From Pseudomonadota bacterium (GTDB taxonomy: Bacteria > Pseudomonadota > Alphaproteobacteria > Rhizobiales > Xanthobacteraceae), in assembly GCA_023386635.1 (NCBI GenBank), contig JAEWJH010000024.1, positions 1-64,000 on the forward strand: a stretch of DNA of 64,000 bases, read 5' to 3'. Below, piece by piece: positions 61,629-64,000 of the stretch; position 1 is the first letter of the stretch; every line of letters starts with the position of its first letter. The notes under the pieces are model-generated. The model worked only from the letters and a program-made list of their open reading frames with translations. It had not been told where the DNA came from and made no database searches. Both the position numbers and the translations under genes were made by a program.

Positions 61629-62011
61629 ATGAAAGACTATGACAGCCGGCTTTTGCGCCTCTCAAAGCCTCGAACTCCTCGATGTTGCTTCGAACTCCGC
61701 GATGCTCCGGCGCGGGCAAAGCCTTGCAAAGGCATGGCCGGGCTCGTGGAGGAAGGCGAAGATGTCATGAGCGATGGTAAGGAAAAGGACGACGTGCCGG
61801 CGGATCTCGCTCTGATCGGGGCTGCGCAACGTGTCGAGCATTACGACATCGCCGCGTATACGACGGCCGCAATCTCGCCTTGCAGCTTCGGCAACCGTAT
61901 ATCGTGCTACTGACGACGTCGCTCGGCGAGGAACAAAACGCCGGACAACTGCTGGACCAGATCGCGCAGCCGCTCATGTCGGTTGCGCGCATGCCGGCCA
62001 GTGTCGAGTAG
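61629..62011 (+). pseudogene. Frameshifted YciF-like (DUF892, ferritin-like) gene remnant
   Basis: The first frame carries KPCKGMAGLVEEGEDVM and DLALIGAAQRVEHYDIAAYTTA, the signature of DUF892/YciF ferritin-like proteins. After a shift around 61870-61905 a second frame continues with TTSLGEEQNAGQLLDQIAQP and ends RMPASVE at 62011, the expected C-terminus of the family. The N-terminal half of the family is missing. DUF892 genes usually accompany stress-response genes. Confidence 0.7.
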
Positions 62012-62109
62012 CGCTTGCTTCGTGATCGACAGAAATGAGCCCATCGAGAGTGGGCTCATTTTCATGTGCAGGTTGTTTTTGGTTCAGAGATCGGGAATTG
62101 CCGCGTAGC

Positions 62110-62319
62110 CTATGCCAATGCTCGCTTCATGGTCGACATCCATATTGGCGCGCCGGGGGTCGTCGTGAGGGGCATACCGTGGCCCAGCGCCGTACGCTTT
62201 GGCTCCCCGAGCATGTAAGCTCCTGAGATTGCCTCCCATCCCTCAGCACCAAGAGCATTGAGCGATGCTTGAAACGCATCGGATGTTTCGGCTTTTACGA
62301 TTTGATATTCCCATTTCAT
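62110..62319 (-). CDS. DUF4177-like small protein (69 aa)
   Basis: ATG 62319 gives a 69-aa protein starting MKWEYQIVKAETSDAFQASL and containing LNALGAEGWEAISGAY, which matches the DUF4177 pattern (KWEYKVV...LNALGxEGWE). An in-frame ATG further upstream would add 19 residues with no family match. Function unknown; these proteins are small and probably cytoplasmic. Confidence 0.75.
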   Translation of the reverse strand: MKWEYQIVKAETSDAFQASLNALGAEGWEAISGAYMLGEPKRTALGHGMPLTTTPGAPIWMSTMKRALA

Positions 62320-62483
62320 CTCGATTCCCTTTTTCAAAGCGATGCAGTGTTGCGCGCTAATTTCGATACTCGCCAATCAATATTCACAAAGAATGATTTT
62401 GCTTGTGCTTGTAATTTTCCTCATACGCCCCATCTCTATTGTGTACCCGGAAATTTTTTCAGGTATTTAGAGAGGACTTTTCA

Positions 62484-62621
62484 ATGTCCAATACTTCAAG
62501 CAATACTGGTGGATCTTCCAATGAAGCCCCGAAGACCACCCAGCCGGGCGGCAATCCCGCTAATCCTCAGCAGACTCAGGGCGATAAGCCGGCTAACAAG
62601 CCTGGCGAGCAGCAGAAATAA
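62484..62621 (+). CDS. Small disordered protein (45 aa)
   Basis: ATG 62484 follows AGAGAGG and opens MSNTSSNTGGSSNEAPKTTQ, ending KPGEQQK. It is made almost only of Gly, Asn, Pro, Gln, Ser, Thr and Lys, so it is unfolded like hydrophilin-type stress proteins. A strong terminator 29 bases after the stop supports a real single-gene transcript. Confidence 0.65.
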   Translation: MSNTSSNTGGSSNEAPKTTQPGGNPANPQQTQGDKPANKPGEQQK

Positions 62622-62948
62622 TCTGCGCGTTTTCATCGACGCAGAAGGAAGCCCGGCTCACGCCGGGCTTTTTATTTCATCGCGATCTGCGTCGTCCTTC
62701 GCGAGATATTTTTCAGCGCATCACAGCTGCACTGCATGCCCGCCACCGACACTGCGGCTTCGCGCGCAACTGCTTCACGCGGGCATTTAAGGGCTTCTTC
62801 AAGTCGGTCTTAGACTTTGGCGGCCGCAAGCGAATGTATGCTCAAGATATTGCGCTCTCAGGTTGAAGCAGCAATAGGTCCTGATAATCGCGTCTCACTG
62901 TGCTCTCCGTGATGCGCTCTCCGCATCGGATTAGCATCAAGACTTCGT
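62622..62948. other. Intergenic region after the disordered-protein gene
   Basis: Apart from the terminator at 62650-62676, I see no gene or repeat in these 327 bases. Confidence 0.5.
62650..62676 (+). terminator. Rho-independent terminator
   Basis: A stem AGCCCGGC/GCCGGGCT with a TCAC loop is followed by TTTTATTT, ending the transcript of the 45-aa gene. Confidence 0.88.
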
Positions 62949-63140
62949 TCAACTGACGCGCCGCAACTGATCTTCGTGAGCGACGCGTTCGAAGCTTTCT
63001 CCGGCATTCTTGATGCGATAGCGCGGCAGATCATCCTTCTCGAGAGGCATAACCCTGACGACCGTGTAGGGCGAGGACGCTCCGACCGAGAATGGGCCAT
63101 CAAAATAGACTTTGTCGCCTGTTTTCAGTGCTCTCTTCAT
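62949..63140 (-). CDS. Small hypothetical protein (63 aa)
   Basis: ATG 63140 follows AGAGGA and opens MKRALKTGDKVYFDGPFSVG; the rest (YTVVRVMPLEKDDLPRYRIK, FERVAHEDQLRRV) is a short KOW/SH3-like beta chain typical of small conserved proteins in Bradyrhizobium-like genomes. Function unknown. Confidence 0.7.
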   Translation of the reverse strand: MKRALKTGDKVYFDGPFSVGASSPYTVVRVMPLEKDDLPRYRIKNAGESFERVAHEDQLRRVS

Positions 63141-63181
63141 TGCTGTTCCTCTATTGCGCGTTGTTTTACCGATCGAGCTGA

Positions 63182-63403
63182 CTAGCTCTTCGTGGGTTCA
63201 GCCGCGCGCCGCATATATTCCGCCAGATCGGTATGCGCGGTTGCCTGTTGAATGTCGGCGTCTCGAATGCCCGCCATTCTGGCGTGTTGCTTGAACATCT
63301 CGATGAGTCGCTCGACCTCGACTGTTTTGTCAGTGGCATTACCGGTTGCGCGAACATTCTGCGCGACCCAGTTTTCCAGAAACTCAAGGACGCGGCTTTC
63401 CAT
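63182..63403 (-). CDS. Small protein, DUF768-like (73 aa)
   Basis: ATG 63403 gives MESRVLEFLENWVAQNVRAT, then VERLIEMFKQHARMAGIRDA and a final EYMRRAAEPTKS. The FLxxWxxxNV start and the MAGI/ALGI segment resemble DUF768 proteins of rhizobia. An upstream in-frame ATG adds 35 residues without support. Function unknown. Confidence 0.65.
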   Translation of the reverse strand: MESRVLEFLENWVAQNVRATGNATDKTVEVERLIEMFKQHARMAGIRDADIQQATAHTDLAEYMRRAAEPTKS

Positions 63404-63510
63404 GCATATTTCCCAAAAGGACGAATTGTCAGGCCATGTCGACCGATTTTGCGCGAAACCTGGATCGACAGATATTACGGTCGGCTCTCGCGCTGCGACG
63501 CATGGCACTC

Positions 63511-63544
63511 AACAAAAACCCGCTCAGGACTGTATCCTAAGCGG
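63511..63544 (-). terminator. Rho-independent terminator of the cold-shock gene
   Basis: On the minus strand CCCGCTTAGGA and TCCTGAGCGGG form a stem with one mismatch, followed by TTTTTGT. It lies about 110 bases after the cold-shock gene stop, leaving a long 3' untranslated tail. Confidence 0.85.
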
Positions 63545-63652
63545 GCTCGAGCTACTCAACGCCGTTACTAATTCCGGTACATCCGCGGTAATCAGATCGT
63601 CGCGAGTGATAGACCTTCATAGACAGCAAGCGTGTCTATTCGATGAAGGACA

Positions 63653-63862
63653 TTAGACGGGCTGGATATTGGTCGCGGCACTTTTGCCGGAACGCTGATC
63701 CTGCTCGACGTCGTAAGTGACCTTCTGGCCTTCATTCAGATGGTGCATGCCGGCGCGTTCAAGTGCGCTGATATGAACGAAAACATCGGGACCACCGGCG
63801 TCTTGCACGATGAAGCCGAAACCTTTGTTGGGATTGAAGAACTTGACAGTACCTTGAGCCAT
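63653..63862 (-). CDS. Cold-shock protein (CspA family)
   Basis: ATG 63862 after GGAGGGCC gives 69 aa: MAQGTVKFFNPNKGFGFIVQ with RNP1 motif KGFGFI and RNP2 VFVHISAL. It is a single cold-shock domain that binds single-stranded RNA and DNA and acts as an RNA chaperone. A longer upstream frame was rejected. The long leader upstream (at least 100 bases) is normal for regulated csp genes. Confidence 0.95.
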   Translation of the reverse strand: MAQGTVKFFNPNKGFGFIVQDAGGPDVFVHISALERAGMHHLNEGQKVTYDVEQDQRSGKSAATNIQPV

Positions 63863-64000
63863 TTGGCCCTCCATGACGCACAAATGCGCATTGCCCGCGC
63901 AACCATTCGCGCTGGCGAAAATCCGGATTTGGCGATTCTTGGAAAAGAGCCGCAGCAAGTGGCATGCGGTGAGCAGATACAAGTTCAGGCGAAATCTCGA

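Noticed and set aside
1..64000. CRISPR array, rRNA operon, insertion sequence or replication origin
   Set aside because: No regularly spaced repeats, no rRNA sequence, no intact transposase and no origin-like cluster were seen.

Overview
The base composition (high GC, with GC-rich third codon positions), the gene families and the intergenic palindromes point to an alphaproteobacterium of the order Hyphomicrobiales, most likely the Bradyrhizobium/Rhodopseudomonas/Afipia/Xanthobacteraceae neighbourhood. This is an inference from gene content; there is no rRNA in the window. One tRNA gene (Arg, anticodon TCG) is present.

Layout. (1) 1-7690: a fused flavin monooxygenase/old-yellow-enzyme protein (salicylyl-CoA or aminobenzoyl-CoA type), a repeat-rich spacer, a MarR regulator divergent from a NitT/TauT-type ABC importer, and an orphan TRAP-type binding protein ending at a strong terminator. 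(2) 7707-12044: a three-gene molybdenum hydroxylase (large, FAD and 2Fe-2S subunits) whose 2Fe-2S subunit is fused to a CoxG-like SRPBCC domain. (3) 12063-26258, minus strand: a long catabolic operon with an ABC importer, a class A flavin monooxygenase, an alpha/beta hydrolase, IclR regulator, SDR, thiamine-diphosphate enzyme, aldehyde dehydrogenase, ferredoxin-type reductase and Tat-exported metallo-beta-lactamase-fold hydrolase, followed after a gap by a small protein, a Rieske oxygenase and a TctC-type binding protein. (4) 26533-31379, plus strand: IclR regulator, cupin, two-domain extradiol-dioxygenase-like VOC protein, an unrecognised 121-aa protein, SDR and a NicC/salicylate-hydroxylase-like monooxygenase. 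(5) 31380-33147: a small ORF, tRNA-Arg and 1.4 kb with no supportable gene but two covarying hairpins. (6) 33148-43459: a ribose-type ABC importer continuous with an FMO-like flavoprotein and a second molybdenum hydroxylase (FAD, 2Fe-2S, CoxG, large subunit), then a LysR regulator. (7) 43460-45400: broken phosphatase gene, an 8-bp tandem repeat and a small exported protein. (8) 45532-58567: a formate dehydrogenase locus with structural genes for a Tat-exported alpha subunit, a ferredoxin-like beta subunit and a cytochrome b gamma subunit, preceded by an HTH-TorD chaperone fusion, a Tat peptide protein, five translationally coupled accessory genes of unknown or vague function, a 674-aa iron-sulfur protein and a WD40-cytochrome c fusion. 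(9) 58582-64000: a degraded accessory region with a second broken phosphatase copy, a chimeric methyltransferase-like ORF, a frameshifted YciF-like gene, small stress-type genes and a cold-shock protein.

How it fits together (inference). Regions 1-6 look like a block for uptake and oxidation of aromatic or N-heteroaromatic acids: four different binding-protein types, two molybdenum hydroxylases that introduce hydroxyl groups from water, four flavin monooxygenases, one Rieske oxygenase with a reductase, and one ring-cleavage enzyme. The substrate cannot be fixed from sequence alone. Region 8 is a respiratory formate dehydrogenase with its assembly genes, and its accessory operon of uncharacterised families is the best candidate here for an undescribed system.
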